Source of the DNA: Hydrogenimonas cancrithermarum
Lineage (GTDB): Bacteria; Campylobacterota; Campylobacteria; Campylobacterales; Hydrogenimonadaceae
Direction: 5' to 3'
Assembly: GCF_030296055.1 (NCBI RefSeq)
Contig: NZ_AP027370.1
Span: 1,476,501-1,540,500, forward strand
DNA length: 64,000 nt
The first letter of the stretch is position 1. The number at the start of each line of letters is the position of its first letter. Shown here one piece after another: positions 1 through 8,305 of this stretch. The notes under the pieces were generated by a model. The model did not search any database. It had not been told where the DNA came from and was given only the letters and a program-made list of their open reading frames with translations. The position numbers and the translations under genes were made by a program.

Positions 1-1232
1 AGCGCTGCATAGACTCTCTCTTTTTGCAACACATAACCCACAAAAATCGCGATCAGCAGACCTCCCAGCGGCAGCAGGATGGAATCGGTCGTATATTCGA
101 GAATGTCGAAGAGTGGTTTGCCACCGATCGAAAAGGTGCTTCCCCACGCTTTTGTATAGCTAAGAAGAGCACCGATACCGACAAGGTAATAGGCGGACCC
201 GGCGATCAGTACCGCCTTGAAGCGGGAAGTATCGAAGCGGTCGATGATGTACTGTACCACCGGTTCGACCAGCGAAACGGCGGATGTGAGCCCCGCGAAC
301 GAGAGGGCCAGAAAGAAAAGAAGAGCGAGTACCGTACCAAGAATGCCGAAATTGGAAAGCACCACCGGAAGAGAGATGAAGACAAGCCCCGGGCCCTGGG
401 CGGCCGGCGCGCCTTCATGAAAGAGAAAGGTATAGATGACCAGGCCGGCGACGAGTGCGATGAGGGTATCCATAAAGGTGACGATGAAGGCGGCTTTGGT
501 GATGCTGGTGTGTTTCGGCAACGAGGCGGCGTAGGTCATGATGGATCCCATACCTAGAGAAAGAGTGAAGAAAGAGTGTCCGACAGCCCGCACGATCGCT
601 TCGGAGTTCAGTTTGTTCCAGTCGGGTGCGAACATGAACTCGAAGGCTTTGGAGAAGCCATCGAGATTGAAGGCATAGACGAGCATACCAAAGAGAATGA
701 TCATCAGTGCCGGCATGAGAACGAGGTTGGTTTTTTCGATACCTCCTTTGATACCGCGGTAGACGACATAGGTAACGATGAGCGTCGCGAGTGTGTGCCA
801 GAAGATTTGAATGCCGGGTTCGTTGGCGACAAGGTTGTCGAACGTCGCTTTGGCCGCCTCGGTGGATGTGGGAAGACCGGAAAAGATTTCGAAAAGGTAG
901 TAGAAGATCCATCCGATGACGACCGAGTAGAAGGTCATGATGATGAGGCCATTGAATCCCATGAACCCGGCATATTTCCATCCCGGCTGGCTGGGCGGTG
1001 CAAGCCGTTCGAAACTGCTGACGGTGTCACGGCGTCCGAGTGCACCGATGAGCATCTCCGCCACCATGACGGAAAAGCCGATAAAAGCGATCGTGATGAG
1101 ATAGACCAGTACAAAGGCGCCACCGCCGTATTCGCCAGTCATATAGGGAAACTTCCAGATATTTCCAAGGCCGACGGCCGATCCGGCTGCCGCCATAATG
1201 AAACCGATCCGACTAAACTGTGCGACTTTCAT
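1..1232 (-). CDS. Sodium:neurotransmitter symporter (NSS) family transporter, C-terminus cut by window edge
   Basis: Integral inner-membrane protein of the LeuT/NSS fold, expected to couple sodium entry to uptake of an amino acid or similar small molecule; the substrate cannot be told from sequence. Reading leftwards from the ATG at 1232, about 410 codons stay open to the window edge. The start MKVAQFSRIGFIMAAAGSAV is followed by the first-helix hallmark GLGNIWKFPY (about residues 21-30), which lines the sodium and substrate site in this family. Many long hydrophobic segments follow. Bacterial members usually have 430-450 residues, so only a short C-terminal tail should be missing. It is divergent from the tRNA cluster. 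Frames on the other strand here are not genes. Confidence 0.9.
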   Translation of the reverse strand, partial: MKVAQFSRIGFIMAAAGSAVGLGNIWKFPYMTGEYGGGAFVLVYLITIAFIGFSVMVAEMLIGALGRRDTVSSFERLAPPSQPGWKYAGFMGFNGLIIMTFYSVVIGWIFYYLFEIFSGLPTSTEAAKATFDNLVANEPGIQIFWHTLATLIVTYVVYRGIKGGIEKTNLVLMPALMIILFGMLVYAFNLDGFSKAFEFMFAPDWNKLNSEAIVRAVGHSFFTLSLGMGSIMTYAASLPKHTSITKAAFIVTFMDTLIALVAGLVIYTFLFHEGAPAAQGPGLVFISLPVVLSNFGILGTVLALLFFLALSFAGLTSAVSLVEPVVQYIIDRFDTSRFKAVLIAGSAYYLVGIGALLSYTKAWGSTFSIGGKPLFDILEYTTDSILLPLGGLLIAIFVGYVLQKERVYAA

Positions 1233-1303
1233 CGATTTGCCCCTTTGAATTGTGGATATTTTAAATAGGCTTTCGGAAAATAGCGACAATTATACCATTT
1301 TTG

Positions 1304-1332
1304 TTGACAACCATAATCTTTTAGACTATAAT
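1304..1332 (+). promoter_or_regulatory. Consensus sigma-70-type promoter of the tRNA-Pro-His-Arg-Arg-Leu cluster
   Basis: A perfect -35 TTGACA (1304-1309) and a perfect -10 TATAAT (1327-1332) are separated by exactly 17 bases, 18 bases before the first tRNA. In Campylobacterota the -35 box is usually weak, so full consensus fits strong stable-RNA transcription. All five tRNAs probably come from one precursor, since no other promoter is evident between them. Confidence 0.8.
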
Positions 1333-1350
1333 TGCAGTCCACTTTTTGGA

Positions 1351-1428
1351 CGGGGTGTAGCGCAGCCTGGTTAGCGCACCTGGTTTGGGACCAGGGGGTC
1401 GAAGGTTCGAATCCTTTCACCCCGACCA
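1351..1428 (+). tRNA. tRNA-Pro (anticodon TGG)
   Basis: Complete cloverleaf. The acceptor stem CGGGGTG/CACCCCG closes at 1424, the discriminator is A1425 and the CCA end is encoded (1426-1428). The anticodon loop TTTGGGA gives TGG at 1386-1388. First gene of the five-tRNA cluster. Confidence 0.97.
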
Positions 1429-1461
1429 CTTATATATTTTAACTCTTTTATGCTTGTTCAT

Positions 1462-1539
1462 GGTGGGTGTAGCTCAGTCGGTTAGAGCGCCAGATTGTGG
1501 CTCTGGAGGTCGCCGGTTCGATTCCGGTCATCCACCCCA
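1462..1539 (+). tRNA. tRNA-His (anticodon GTG)
   Basis: The cloverleaf has the extra 5' G (position -1, G1462) typical of tRNA-His, facing discriminator C1536. Acceptor stem GTGGGTG/CATCCAC with one G-T pair; anticodon loop TTGTGGC; CCA encoded at 1537-1539. Confidence 0.96.
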
Positions 1540-1581
1540 TCGAGCTTAAGTTCAAGCAGGCAACATCTCGACATTACAGCT

Positions 1582-1658
1582 GCGCCCGTAGCTCAATTGG
1601 ATAGAGCGACGGACTTCGGATCCGTAGGCTGGGGGTTCGACTCCTCCCGGGCGCGCCA
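1582..1658 (+). tRNA. tRNA-Arg (anticodon TCG)
   Basis: Acceptor stem GCGCCCG/CGGGCGC, anticodon stem ACGGA/TCCGT with loop CTTCGGA (TCG), discriminator G and encoded CCA. TCG rather than ACG means CGN codons are read here with U34. Confidence 0.96.
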
Positions 1659-1666
1659 CCTTCTGA

Positions 1667-1743
1667 GCGCCCATAGCTCAGCTGGATAGAGCAACGGCCT
1701 TCTAAGCCGTAGGCCTCAGGTTCGAATCCTGATGGGCGTACCA
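1667..1743 (+). tRNA. tRNA-Arg (anticodon TCT)
   Basis: Anticodon stem ACGGC/GCCGT with loop CTTCTAA (TCT), reading AGA/AGG. The acceptor stem GCGCCCA/TGGGCGT has a G1-U72 wobble where the neighbouring tRNA-Arg has G-C. Discriminator A, CCA encoded. Only 8 bases separate it from the preceding tRNA. Confidence 0.95.
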
Positions 1744-1757
1744 CTTTATTTGACTTC

Positions 1758-1842
1758 GCGGACGTGGTGGAATTGGTAGACACGCCAGACTTAGGATCTG
1801 GTGCCGAAAGGTGTGGAGGTTCAAGTCCTCTCGTCCGCACCA
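1758..1842 (+). tRNA. tRNA-Leu (anticodon TAG)
   Basis: Class II tRNA with a long variable arm. Acceptor stem GCGGACG/CGTCCGC, anticodon loop CTTAGGA (TAG, reading CUN), CCA encoded at 1840-1842. Last gene of the cluster. Confidence 0.96.
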
Positions 1843-1845
1843 CTT

Positions 1846-1879
1846 CAAACCCCTAAATAACGAACTCTCAAACCCCTAA
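1846..1879. repeat. Short direct repeat after the tRNA cluster
   Basis: The 11-mer CAAACCCCTAA occurs at 1846-1856 and again at 1869-1879. The spacer holds no open frame. It may only be duplicated tRNA-flanking DNA; no function is assigned. Confidence 0.6.
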
Positions 1880-1945
1880 CCTCAAATTTGTGCAAGTTTT
1901 TGTGCACTTTCTCACCCGTTTTGATGTTGAGCGATTTGCGTATGT

Positions 1946-2506
1946 TTAAACGTGGTCTTTGAAAAAAGTCTCGATCGTGCGGAAATGGTTTTCAAACCCA
2001 TCGAATGCGTGCGATCCTCCCTCTTCGATGATCATTTTAGCTCCCGGGAGTCTCTCTTTCGCGACACGGTAGTCGAGTGTTTCGTCTCCGGTCTGGAGCA
2101 TCAGCAGAAAGCGAGCCGGGTTTGTGGCCGTTTCGATTTTCATCCGTCTGAGCGATTCGACATGGCGACGGTTCCACTCGAACGTTGTGAGGTCATAGAA
2201 ATTGGTGACGGTTCCGACGTAGGGGGCGAGGGTGTTGTAGGGTTCGATGGAGGGGTTGACGAGCACGGCTTTGAGGTCGTACGTTTCGGCCAGGTGGATG
2301 GCGTAGAAGCCACCGAGGGAGGAGCCGATGAGGTGGACTGGTTCATGAACGGCCGATTTTTCTATCAGCTGCTTGAGGGAATCGAGGGCGAGGTCGGGAA
2401 CGTAGGAGAGTGACGGGGCGATCGCTTCGCTTTTGAAATGTTCACGTACGAGGCGAGCTTTGGCGCCCAGCCCGCTGCTGGCGAAACCGTGGATGTAGAC
2501 GATCAT
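1946..2506 (-). CDS. YqiA/UPF0227-like alpha/beta-hydrolase (esterase)
   Basis: Predicted cytoplasmic esterase of 186 residues, the usual size for YqiA-type enzymes; the natural substrate is unknown. It starts MIVYIHGFASSG, with the HG oxyanion-hole turn. The nucleophile elbow GSSLGG (residues 61-66) puts the catalytic serine at 63. A likely acid lies near D141/D145 (TGDETLD) and the histidine at about 166 (GGSHAFDG). It begins two bases after the htrA-type stop, with its AAGGAG ribosome site inside the end of that gene, so the two are co-transcribed and probably translationally coupled. Confidence 0.85.
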   Translation of the reverse strand: MIVYIHGFASSGLGAKARLVREHFKSEAIAPSLSYVPDLALDSLKQLIEKSAVHEPVHLIGSSLGGFYAIHLAETYDLKAVLVNPSIEPYNTLAPYVGTVTNFYDLTTFEWNRRHVESLRRMKIETATNPARFLLMLQTGDETLDYRVAKERLPGAKMIIEEGGSHAFDGFENHFRTIETFFKDHV

Positions 2507-2508
2507 TG

Positions 2509-3633
2509 TCAGCTCCTTGCAGGCTCTAGGATCAGTTGCTTTTTGAGGATGCGTCCATTGCGTGCGATTTCGACGGTGACGACATCACCCACTTTGTAGT
2601 TATCGAGAACTTCGCCGAGATCCTTGACGGAGTGAATCGGTTTGCCGTCGATCGAGAGAATGATGTCGCCTGGATCGAACGAACCGTCAGGATAGACGAC
2701 GATGCCGCGAAGCCCCGCTTTTTCGGCGGAAGTGCCGGGGATGGTGCGCAGGACCATCACGCCGTCGAATCCGAGCCGTGCCTGTGCGAGGCGGTTGATG
2801 TGTTCATCCGTTTCGATGCCGAGTGAAGGTTCCAGATATTTTCCATAGGCGATGAGCTGCGGGACGATACGGTTGACCGTATCGACGGGAATGGCGAAGC
2901 CGATACCGGCGTAAGCGCCCGATGGGCTGAAGATGGCGGTATTGACACCGATGAGGCGGCCGGCGCTGTCGAGCAGCGGCCCACCGGAATTGCCGGGGTT
3001 GATGGCGGCATCGGTCTGGATGAGGTGACGTATGACGGCACCGTTGCTTTCGGTCATCGACCGGTCGAGCGCCGAGACGATTCCTGTGGTCAGTGTCCAG
3101 TCGAGCCCGAACGGGTTGCCGATGGCGAAGGTTTTCTGGCCCACTTTGAGGTCATGGCTCGTACCGATCATGACCGGGTTGGGGCGTTTGACGGGGACAT
3201 TGATGCGAAGTACCGCCAGGTCGTGGGCGGGTGAGGCGCCGATGAGTACGGCATGGTAGTCGCGTCCATCGCTGAGTCGTATGCGTGCTTCGCTGGCCCC
3301 TTCGATGACGTGATAGTTGGTGACGATGTGTCCCAGCTCGTCCCAGACAAACCCCGAACCGGTTCCGCGGGGGATGCTGTAGATGTTGCGCGTCCAGGGG
3401 TCGATGACCGCTTTGGTTGTGGCGATGTAGACGACCGAACCTTTGGTGCGTTCGAAGAGTTCTATCGTCGCCTTTTCATCTTCGGCCAGATCGCCGCGCG
3501 GCGTTACGGGGCGCGGCTGGGCTTGCCGGGCGATGATCAGGCTTTCGATAAACGGCAGGCTTTGCCAAAAAAGCATCAGCGCCATCACTGCGAGCGATGT
3601 GACGAAGAGTCGTTTGAGGTAGCGGTCTTCCAT
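2509..3633 (-). CDS. HtrA/DegP-family serine protease with one PDZ domain
   Basis: Membrane-anchored envelope protease, probably in protein quality control. Residues 8-30 form an uncleaved transmembrane anchor. The trypsin-like domain (about 60-240) has the whole triad: H108 in TNYHVIEG, D138 in AHDLAVLRI and S216 in NPGNSGGPLL. One PDZ domain follows (about 270-370). With 374 residues and a single PDZ it resembles DegS more than two-PDZ DegP, so a regulatory-protease role is possible, though no anti-sigma target is in view. The ATG at 3633 has a GGGAG ribosome site. Confidence 0.92.
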   Translation of the reverse strand: MEDRYLKRLFVTSLAVMALMLFWQSLPFIESLIIARQAQPRPVTPRGDLAEDEKATIELFERTKGSVVYIATTKAVIDPWTRNIYSIPRGTGSGFVWDELGHIVTNYHVIEGASEARIRLSDGRDYHAVLIGASPAHDLAVLRINVPVKRPNPVMIGTSHDLKVGQKTFAIGNPFGLDWTLTTGIVSALDRSMTESNGAVIRHLIQTDAAINPGNSGGPLLDSAGRLIGVNTAIFSPSGAYAGIGFAIPVDTVNRIVPQLIAYGKYLEPSLGIETDEHINRLAQARLGFDGVMVLRTIPGTSAEKAGLRGIVVYPDGSFDPGDIILSIDGKPIHSVKDLGEVLDNYKVGDVVTVEIARNGRILKKQLILEPARS

Positions 3634-3690
3634 GCAGTGGATCTCCCTGGTTATGGTTTGGAAGATTATAGCATTTCAGCCATGCGTCCG

Positions 3691-3951
3691 CTATGTGGCG
3701 AGACGCACGGATAAAGGAGTCTGGCGTGTCACGGCTTCGCTGCAAGAGGCCCGGATCTCTTCGAGGCTCTTTTTTGAAGCCTTGCGCCAATAGACTCCCA
3801 CATCTTCATACTCGGTAGTGAATGCACGCCAGGCGGAAGCCGTTGCCAGGCACAGAAAGATTAAAAAGGCATAGGGAAGGAGAAATCCCGCACCGAACGA
3901 GCCCCACAGCAGCCAGCGGTTGGCGGAGAGTTTCGCAAAGGTTCTTTTCAT
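3691..3951 (-). CDS. Small membrane protein of unknown function
   Basis: An 86-residue protein not recognised as a known family. The start at 3951 is chosen because AAGGAGATGCC precedes it at good spacing; a longer upstream extension lacks this and looks non-coding. Residues 11-40 carry a strong hydrophobic stretch (LLPYAFLIFLCLATASAW), probably one or two membrane passes. The C-terminal half is polar and charged, with single tryptophan and cysteine residues. It lies between the WYL regulator and the protease gene on the same strand, 57 bases upstream of the protease. Confidence 0.65.
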   Translation of the reverse strand: MKRTFAKLSANRWLLWGSFGAGFLLPYAFLIFLCLATASAWRAFTTEYEDVGVYWRKASKKSLEEIRASCSEAVTRQTPLSVRLAT

Positions 3952-3995
3952 GGCATCTCCTTGAAAAATCGGATAATGCCATGATAGAGGAGACG

Positions 3996-4925
3996 TCAGA
4001 CGGCGTCGTGTCCGTTTTCTCTTCGCAGGGCAAGGGAGAGCGTTTTTTCGTAAGCCTCTTTGACGAAAGTGGGTGCGAGGACGATGAGATCCGGAAGCCA
4101 CGTTTTGAGCAGTTCCACAGCCTCCGGAACGGAAGTGGCCTTGATGACGACTTCGATATCGCCGTTGGCGTGGCGGGCGATGAGATGCTGGCTTGGGCTC
4201 AGGGGGCGCCGCTCCAGGTATTTGACGATGGCCCGCTTGGCGAGAAGGTGAAGTTCGAACGGTTCACAATTGGGGTCGAACCAGGCGTTGAGCGCGCCTT
4301 CGAGCCGCTCTTTCAGTTTCGGATCGGGAATGAAGCTGTGTTCGGTCGGTTCGGCGCCGCGAATCTCTTTGATATAGAACTTTTTGACCAGCCCGCTTTT
4401 GGGCTCAAAGCCCAGAAGGTACCAGTATCCGTCGAAATTGACGATACGGTAGGGGTGTACGAGACGTGGTTTTTCGTGGTAGTTGAAACGCAGGGCGGTC
4501 GATGAGGTGATGGCGCTTTCCAGCAGGCTGAACAGCGCTGCGTGCGAAGTGATATCTTCGATGGGCAGGTAACTCTGTATGGGCAGCTGTGTCGCGTTTT
4601 TCAGTTTTCCAAGCAGTGCCTTCGAACGGGCTTCGAACCCTTTGCCGATACTGCCTGCGATGGTCTCGAGGATTTGCAGTGTCAGCAGGTTGTCGATGTC
4701 CTGGATCTTTTCGATACCGAAGCCTTGCTGCATTCTCCATCGGCGACCCGTTTTTTCGATAGGAAAACGGATGAGCCGTTCGTTGAAGTCGCGCTGGATC
4801 GTCTTTGTCGAGACGTTGAACTCTTCGGCGAGTTCCGTGACGCTGAGTGTTTCTCCGCTGTAAAGCCGTTGCAAAATGGTTGTCAGGCGAGTCAATATTT
4901 TGTCGTAGTCGTGCGATTTGTTCAT
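3996..4925 (-). CDS. WYL-domain transcriptional regulator (YafY-like)
   Basis: DNA-binding regulator with an N-terminal helix-turn-helix (about residues 10-60, including VTELAEEFNVSTKTIQRDFN) and a WYL ligand-binding domain further on (YHEKPRLVHPYRIVNFDGYWYLLGF), then a WCX-like C-terminus. Such proteins often sense nucleotides or respond to DNA damage. ATG 4925 (309 residues) is chosen; a TTG start at 4967 would add 14 residues but has no better ribosome site. It is divergent from the coiled-coil/rmuC pair, which may be a target, but this is only inference from position. Confidence 0.85.
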   Translation of the reverse strand: MNKSHDYDKILTRLTTILQRLYSGETLSVTELAEEFNVSTKTIQRDFNERLIRFPIEKTGRRWRMQQGFGIEKIQDIDNLLTLQILETIAGSIGKGFEARSKALLGKLKNATQLPIQSYLPIEDITSHAALFSLLESAITSSTALRFNYHEKPRLVHPYRIVNFDGYWYLLGFEPKSGLVKKFYIKEIRGAEPTEHSFIPDPKLKERLEGALNAWFDPNCEPFELHLLAKRAIVKYLERRPLSPSQHLIARHANGDIEVVIKATSVPEAVELLKTWLPDLIVLAPTFVKEAYEKTLSLALRRENGHDAV

Positions 4926-5010
4926 ACGCTGCGAAAAGCATTTTCCGTTCCGGGGATGATATGGCAAAAAATGTGCTAAAATATATCAAAGTATCGATAC
5001 AACAGGGTGG

Positions 5011-5493
5011 ATGATGGGCAAAGAGTTCGTGTTTTTATTATTGGGGATCGGTGCGGGCGCAATTATCGCCTTTGTCGGTGGGTATATTCTAGCCAGGAGC
5101 AAAGCCGACAGAAGGCAGGCGATGTATCAAGTCGAGATCGACGAGCTTCTGCAGGCGAACGAAGAGATGGAGCAGGAGCTGCGGCCCCTCAAAAAACGTT
5201 TCAAGGAGCTTGAAGCGACACTGAACCAGGAGTATGTCGAAAAGGCGGCGCTTCTGGAGCGTATGAAGCATATCGGTGATGTAAGACGCGAATTGGAACA
5301 TGAACGCTCCATCAACCGCCAGCTCAATGAACGGATCGCCGAACTCGAGCAGCTGGTCGGAAAACTCGAAGCTCAGATGGCGGCAGAAGCGGAGAGTATC
5401 GAGCGACAGCTCGATCAAATCGAAGATATGAAGCGCAAAGTGATCAAAGAGGTTCACGCGATCGTCAAAGAGATTGCAGAGAAAAAGGGGTAA
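5011..5493 (+). CDS. Membrane-anchored coiled-coil protein of unknown function, upstream of rmuC
   Basis: 160 residues. One N-terminal transmembrane helix (about 6-28, LLLGIGAGAIIAFVGGYILA) is followed by a long charged coiled coil (about 35-158), so the protein should be anchored in the inner membrane with a cytoplasmic rod. I recognise no family. The architecture matches the N-terminus of the following RmuC, which suggests a partial paralogue or partner. The start is ATG 5011 or ATG 5014, behind GGGTGG. A 10-base palindrome GTATCGATAC (4991-5000) lies just upstream. Confidence 0.75.
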   Translation: MMGKEFVFLLLGIGAGAIIAFVGGYILARSKADRRQAMYQVEIDELLQANEEMEQELRPLKKRFKELEATLNQEYVEKAALLERMKHIGDVRRELEHERSINRQLNERIAELEQLVGKLEAQMAAEAESIERQLDQIEDMKRKVIKEVHAIVKEIAEKKG

Positions 5494-5612
5494 AACTCCA
5501 ACGAACCTATCTTCCGTACCCGTCATCTTCCCAAACCGGACATCACGGTTTCCTCCAACAATGAGACAATGATCGAAACAGCATAAATCATGAATCAATA
5601 AAGGAATTTCCG

Positions 5613-7073
5613 ATGCAGATTCCCATGGAATGGATCTTTTTTGCACTCGGTTTGCTGGCAGGGCTTGTCGTGGCAGCGCTATTTGCCTATATGGTGCTGC
5701 GTGCGTGGCGAAAAGCGTTCGAGAAGCGTATGGGTGATGCACTGGTGCAAAAGGACGAGGTCATCGACCGCCTGGAGAGAGACCTTGCGGCGGCGGATGC
5801 CGATGTCGAAAAGATCGAACATCTACTGGACAAGTGCCGCTTTGAGAACAGCGCGCTCAAAGAACGTGTGGCGCATCTTGGTGCGATGGAGGAGAGCCTT
5901 TCGGAGCATGAAGCGATGCTCGATGCGATGCGCGGCAAAAACGTGGCACTCGAAAAGGAGGTGAGCGAGCTGTCGACGCGTCTGGAAGAGGAGCGTCGAC
6001 AGTCGCGCCTGCGGTTGAACGAACTCAAAGAGGCAAAAGAGGTGATGCAAAGAGAGTTCAAAGTGCTCGCTTCGCAGGTTATGGAAGAGAACAGCAGGCG
6101 TTTTGGCAGGATCTCGAAAGAGGGTGTGGAGCAGGTGTTGAAACCTTTGCAGCAGCAGGTGGACGAGTTCAAAAAGCGAATCGAGCAGGTCCATACCGAA
6201 GAGACCAAAGAGATGGCGACGCTTCTGAACGAAATCAAAACCCTCAAGGAGCTCAACCGGCAGATTGGCGAGGATGCCGTCAACCTGACGCGAGCGCTCA
6301 AAGGGGAGAGTAAACAGCAGGGAATCTGGGGTGAGATGGTACTGGAGCGGGTTCTCGAGGCGTCGGGGCTGCGCGAGGGCGAGGAGTATGAGCGCGAAGT
6401 GAGTCTGCAAGACGGCGAGCGCCGTCGTTTCCGTCCCGATGTCGTCGTCCATTTGCCGGACGACCGGGATATCATCATCGATGCCAAGACATCGCTGGTA
6501 GCGTACGAGCGCTATGTCAATGCTGAAACGGACGAGGAGAAGGCGCTTTACGCCAAGCACCATCTTGCCGCTGTCAAAAGTCATATTGACAAGTTGAGTG
6601 ACAAACGTTACACGTCGCTCGAAGGGGTCAATACGCTTGATTTTATCTTTATGTTCATGCCGATCGAAGGGGCATTGATGCTCGCACTTCAGATCGACTC
6701 GACGCTTTACGACAAAGCGTTCGCCAAGCATATCGTCCTGGTGAGCCCGACGACGCTGCTGGTGGCGCTCAGGGCCGTAGAAAACACATGGCGTCATGAA
6801 CGTCAGAATCGCAATGCGATGGAGATCGCGAAACGGGCGGGGGCGCTTTACGACAAGTTCGTGGGGTTCGCCGAAGACCTGGAGAAAGTCGGAAAACAGC
6901 TCGATACGGTGCAGAAGACCTATGACGGTGCTTGGAAGAAGTTGACCGAAGGACGCGGAAACATCGTCCGGCAGGTGATGGCGTTGGAAGAGCTCGGGGC
7001 CAAGAGCGGGAAAAAGATGCCTAAGAAGCTTGCCGATGCCGCCGATGGCGGAAACGAGCTTCTTGGCGAATAG
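5613..7073 (+). CDS. rmuC: RmuC family DNA recombination protein
   Basis: RmuC limits inversions and rearrangements at short inverted repeats in E. coli and is thought to be a nuclease of the restriction-endonuclease fold. The 486 residues divide into an N-terminal membrane helix (about 7-30), a long coiled coil (about 35-210) and the RmuC catalytic region (about 220-440). That region contains KQQGIWGEMVLERVLEASGL, then RFRPDVVVHLPDDRDIIIDAK, where the D...DAK pattern is the PD-(D/E)XK-like core. Start ATG 5613 has AAAGGAATTTCCG upstream. It follows the coiled-coil gene by 119 bases on the same strand. Confidence 0.93.
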   Translation: MQIPMEWIFFALGLLAGLVVAALFAYMVLRAWRKAFEKRMGDALVQKDEVIDRLERDLAAADADVEKIEHLLDKCRFENSALKERVAHLGAMEESLSEHEAMLDAMRGKNVALEKEVSELSTRLEEERRQSRLRLNELKEAKEVMQREFKVLASQVMEENSRRFGRISKEGVEQVLKPLQQQVDEFKKRIEQVHTEETKEMATLLNEIKTLKELNRQIGEDAVNLTRALKGESKQQGIWGEMVLERVLEASGLREGEEYEREVSLQDGERRRFRPDVVVHLPDDRDIIIDAKTSLVAYERYVNAETDEEKALYAKHHLAAVKSHIDKLSDKRYTSLEGVNTLDFIFMFMPIEGALMLALQIDSTLYDKAFAKHIVLVSPTTLLVALRAVENTWRHERQNRNAMEIAKRAGALYDKFVGFAEDLEKVGKQLDTVQKTYDGAWKKLTEGRGNIVRQVMALEELGAKSGKKMPKKLADAADGGNELLGE

Positions 7074-7075
7074 GT

Positions 7076-8305
7076 TTACAAAAGTGTCAACGCATCGTCC
7101 ACATACGATTTTTTGCGCATTCCCAGCAATATCGTGTCGATTTCGGGACGGTTGATGAGCCATCGGAGGGCGTAGTGCTGGATGGGATGGCCGGCATCTT
7201 CATACCCCTGGGCATGAAGATAGGAGAGGGTTTTTTGCGAGCAGAGGTGGCTGACTTCCTGAAGATAGCTGTGCAAGAAAGGATTGAGCAGCGGGATGAC
7301 GGCGGATTTGACCTGCTGGTCCGGAATGCGCGAAAGGATACCCTGGATAAAAGGGATGGTTTGTCTCTGGAGCGCCTCTTCGGCGGCCCCGGGCCATTTG
7401 AATTTTCCTTTGATGGAGTCGAGGTCCGTGACGACGGTGCGAAGCTCACTCAGCGAGTAGGTGTCGGCGGCCATCAGAAGCTTCTCTCTGTTCGTTTCGT
7501 ATTCGTCGGGTTTTTCATAGGTTGCCAGCCGGTGCATCCCCTCGCTGTCGAAAGCGTTCAACGGCCGGTTGACAAGAACCGTCAACCCGTTCGCTTTTGC
7601 CCATGCGGCACATTTGAGCCCCTCCGTTTCAAGAAGATTGATCGGTAGCTGGATCGTCGTGAAGTGGTGGGTATCGCTCCCCGCTTCGGTTGCCGCCTCA
7701 CGGGCGAGTGCGATGAGGTGGGTGTAGGGCATGAAGTGCAGTGCGTCGGGTGTTTTGGCGAAACTGTTGGAACTGATGCCGTAACTTTTGATCCGGCCTG
7801 CCTGTACCTCCTCTTCAAGGGCGATGAAGGCTTCGAGAATGCGCCGGTTCATCTCGTTGCGTGCCGGTTCGACATCTTCTTTCTTCTCGATCGTATGCAT
7901 CAGGAAATATTCGGGGTTATGAAGCAGATAGGTGTCGATGTAATTCGTTTCCAGACGCTCCAGTGTGCCGCTTAGCTGTGACTTGAGAAAGTCGGAGTGG
8001 ATTGAGTGGTAGCACCCCTCCTGATAGGGAACGAGGTCGAACACCTCCAGTGCCCCTCTTCGTACCCGCTCCAACAGCGGCCCCTGAATGTAGCCGGCTT
8101 TCGAGCAGATGGTCAGTTCCTCGCGTTTGGAACCGCTTTGACGTATCGCTGAGGCGATGGCGCGTTCGGAATCACCGGCGGCATAGTTGGCAGAGGTGTC
8201 GAAAAGCCGAATACCGTTTTGCATGGCGTAAGTCAGTGCTTCCAGGTGCTGGGGGCTTTTGGCGCTGATGCGGTAGGTCCCGAATCCGATATTGACATGT
8301 GTCAA
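7076..8305 (-). CDS. Aldo/keto reductase family oxidoreductase
   Basis: NAD(P)H-dependent carbonyl reductase fold, substrate unknown. Family residues are visible: FDTSANYAAGDSE (general-acid tyrosine near residue 42), ICSKAGY (lysine near 69) and LLHNPEYF (histidine near 130). At 409 residues it is about 80-100 longer than typical members, with the extra length at the C-terminus. The only in-frame start preceding MTHVNIGFGTYRIS is TTG (8303-8305), placed 6 bases after AAGGA. That TTG lies inside a palindrome resembling a CRP/FNR box. It converges with rmuC (2-base gap) and diverges from the chemoreceptor. Confidence 0.87.
   Translation of the reverse strand: MTHVNIGFGTYRISAKSPQHLEALTYAMQNGIRLFDTSANYAAGDSERAIASAIRQSGSKREELTICSKAGYIQGPLLERVRRGALEVFDLVPYQEGCYHSIHSDFLKSQLSGTLERLETNYIDTYLLHNPEYFLMHTIEKKEDVEPARNEMNRRILEAFIALEEEVQAGRIKSYGISSNSFAKTPDALHFMPYTHLIALAREAATEAGSDTHHFTTIQLPINLLETEGLKCAAWAKANGLTVLVNRPLNAFDSEGMHRLATYEKPDEYETNREKLLMAADTYSLSELRTVVTDLDSIKGKFKWPGAAEEALQRQTIPFIQGILSRIPDQQVKSAVIPLLNPFLHSYLQEVSHLCSQKTLSYLHAQGYEDAGHPIQHYALRWLINRPEIDTILLGMRKKSYVDDALTLL

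Noticed and set aside
24-557. 177-codon rightward frame at the window start
   Set aside because: It lies inside the leftward sodium symporter gene, which runs off the window edge and carries the family motifs.
1351-1842. Integrated element next to the tRNA cluster
   Set aside because: No integrase, no duplicated tRNA 3' end and ordinary genes on both sides; the 11-base direct repeat after tRNA-Leu is too short and not tRNA-derived.
5531-5551. AAACCG/CGGTTT hairpin between the coiled-coil gene and rmuC as a terminator
   Set aside because: Only 6 bp with a 7-base loop and no U-run; not strong enough to call.
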